This document shows, one piece after another, positions 6,122 through 7,008 of a stretch of 7,008 nucleotides of DNA. The DNA is from Methanobacteriaceae archaeon (GTDB lineage Archaea; Methanobacteriota; Methanobacteria; Methanobacteriales; Methanobacteriaceae): NCBI GenBank assembly GCA_011620845.1, contig WOYJ01000156.1:1-7008 (forward strand), given 5' to 3'. Positions within the stretch are counted from its first letter, which is position 1. Each line of letters opens with the position of its first letter. The position numbers and the translations under genes were made by a program. The notes under the pieces are model-generated. The model made no database searches. It saw nothing but the letters and a program-made list of their open reading frames with translations, and was not told the DNA's origin.

Positions 6122-6897
6122 TCAATGTTTATTAGGGTCGTAGTAGCTTTTTACGAAGATCTTAATGGTGCTCTTGATTTTTTCCAGAGAATACTTAAAA
6201 TCAGTGCTCTTAATGGTATCCTTTACGATCTTCTCCATTTCAGGACTTTTAGGGTACAGGATTCCTAATCCGTGAAATGCCCAAGGATTTACAACTTCCA
6301 GGGATAATTCCCGGGTCTGATTCTTTAACGAAATCTTCAACTGCAGTTAAAACCCCGTTTCGGGGGGTGTTTTCATCAACGGCGTTGTAGAGTTCGCTGT
6401 TGAGTCCGCCGTTTTTTGATCAGTTTTCTCTGGCCCGGACGCATACCCTCCTGTTTATAGGGCTGTCTGAACTTCTCCGGTATGTCGTCTGGGTTGTAGT
6501 AGCCGTCTCTCCGGGCATAGGGCCATCCAACATCATGTAAAAATACCACAGGAAATTTTTTATCCTTAAATTTCTCCTCTAATACCTTTAGTTCATGGTA
6601 CACCGTGTACCAGTTGTGGTCTCAATCAATTAAAATCACATCATAATCTTGGAGATGAGGCAATGCATTTAAGCTTAGTTCGGTGCACATCTGGAATTTA
6701 TCCCCAAATTCCCTTTTATATTTCTCTATATCAAAGGAAGGAAAAGGATCGATGGCGGTCATATGTGCGTCATGGTCCCTGCAGTATTCCAGTATACTCC
6801 AGGTATTCCCGCCCGTGGCTGAACCAACTTCCACTATGTAACGGGCGTTGATCTTTTCGATAATAGGTTTCATCAGGGGAGTCCACATTCTTCTCAT
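6122..6897 (-). pseudogene. Broken class I SAM-dependent methyltransferase
   Basis: Read leftward from ATG 6897 to TGA 6122, this would be a 257-residue methyltransferase of the Methyltransf_24/CmcI-like type, whose members often modify sugars in surface-glycan clusters. The SAM-binding motif EVGSATGG lies at residues 23-30, an acidic loop ends at Asp50, and the family blocks FLHDVGWPYARRD (119-131), NTPRNGVLTA (176-185) and FHGLGILYP (207-215) are intact. Three lesions break it. A TGA (6622-6624) stands where GGA is expected in the IDGDH motif. An extra base in the T6 run at 6412-6417 shifts the frame after Lys161. A second extra base at about 6310-6315 restores the original relation for the C-terminus. 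Undoing all three gives one continuous protein, so decay looks recent. The start is supported by GAGGT nine bases upstream. As it stands, only a 91-residue N-terminal fragment would be made. Sequencing error could explain the indels but less easily the substitution. Confidence 0.85.
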
Positions 6898-6906
6898 ATC
6901 TTTTAA

Positions 6907-6911
6907 ACCTC
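6907..6911 (-). promoter_or_regulatory. Shine-Dalgarno of the methyltransferase pseudogene
   Basis: On the - strand GAGGT lies nine bases before the ATG at 6897 and settles that start; an in-frame stop lies just upstream. The overlapping ATG at 6913 is in another frame and does not lead into the family sequence. The translation start signal is therefore still intact although the coding region is broken. Confidence 0.55.
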
Positions 6912-6967
6912 ATTGGTAAACTCAATAAAATAAACATTCAATATCAGATTAAGTAGTTTAAAAATAT

Positions 6968-6977
6968 CTAAATATAG
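6968..6977 (-). promoter_or_regulatory. Possible TATA box for the methyltransferase pseudogene
   Basis: CTATATTTAG on the - strand, about 70-80 bases before the start codon, resembles box A and predicts a start site near 6945. The rest of 6914-7008 is AT-rich with no other feature I can support, and the sequence is too skewed for a firm call. Confidence 0.25.
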
Positions 6978-7008
6978 AAAATAATTGTTATAACCCAATA
7001 TAAAAACC

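Noticed and set aside
6122..6340. A separate 72-residue gene starting at a TTG
   Set aside because: It has no start signal of its own. Its sequence is plainly the C-terminus of the methyltransferase, displaced by the upstream insertions.
6353..6365. CCCCG-TTT-CGGGG hairpin as a terminator
   Set aside because: It falls inside the methyltransferase coding sequence, encodes part of the conserved NTPRNG block, and has no following T-run in a sensible position.
6622..6624. Selenocysteine or pyrrolysine recoding of the in-frame TGA
   Set aside because: The family residue here is glycine, pyrrolysine uses UAG, no SECIS-like element is evident, Methanobacteriales are not known for selenoproteins, and two frameshifts downstream would still break the protein.
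6663..6851. 62-codon + strand reading frame
   Set aside because: It lies opposite the methyltransferase, has no family resemblance or ribosome binding site, and is explained as a shadow.

Overview
The window most likely comes from a methanogenic archaeon of the order Methanobacteriales, probably Methanobacterium or a close relative. This is an inference from protein content and DNA style; no 16S or other marker gene is present. The supporting signs are a stand-alone archaeal-type Elp3, an intramembrane metalloprotease with CBS domains, a COG2164-type cyclophilin-fold protein, very AT-rich spacers with TATA-like boxes and oligo-T terminators, and mixed Shine-Dalgarno use. No rRNA, tRNA, CRISPR array, insertion sequence or phage gene was recognised.

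Layout: 1-303 is an AT-rich spacer with weak promoter-like elements. 304-1362 (+) encodes a site-2 protease (M50) with two CBS domains, followed by a T10 terminator and a TATA box. 1451-3097 (+) encodes Elp3, the radical-SAM/acetyltransferase enzyme of wobble-uridine tRNA modification. deoC (3103-3777, +, deoxyribose-phosphate aldolase) starts 5 bases after the elp3 stop, so the two probably share a transcript. 3873-4223 (+) encodes a small cyclophilin-fold protein with a good Shine-Dalgarno; its stop codon lies inside a perfectly abutting 23-bp tandem duplication. After a T-rich terminator and a 193-bp spacer, 4417-6060 (+) encodes a 547-residue MOP-superfamily flippase related to SpoVB/Wzx/MurJ, with an 11-residue in-frame tandem repeat.

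The right end (6122-6897, - strand) is a class I SAM-dependent methyltransferase gene, convergent with the flippase. It is broken by three separate lesions: an in-frame TGA replacing an expected GGA glycine codon, and two single-base insertions. Undoing all three gives a continuous 257-residue protein, so this looks like a recently inactivated gene. Proteins of this type often sit with surface-glycan genes, and a lipid-linked-glycan flippase is its neighbour, so the end of the window may be the edge of a cell-surface polysaccharide region.

I found no convincing undescribed multi-gene system. The main points for a second look are the triple-lesion methyltransferase, the two tandem duplications, and an unexplained Shine-Dalgarno plus two-codon ORF ahead of the protease gene.
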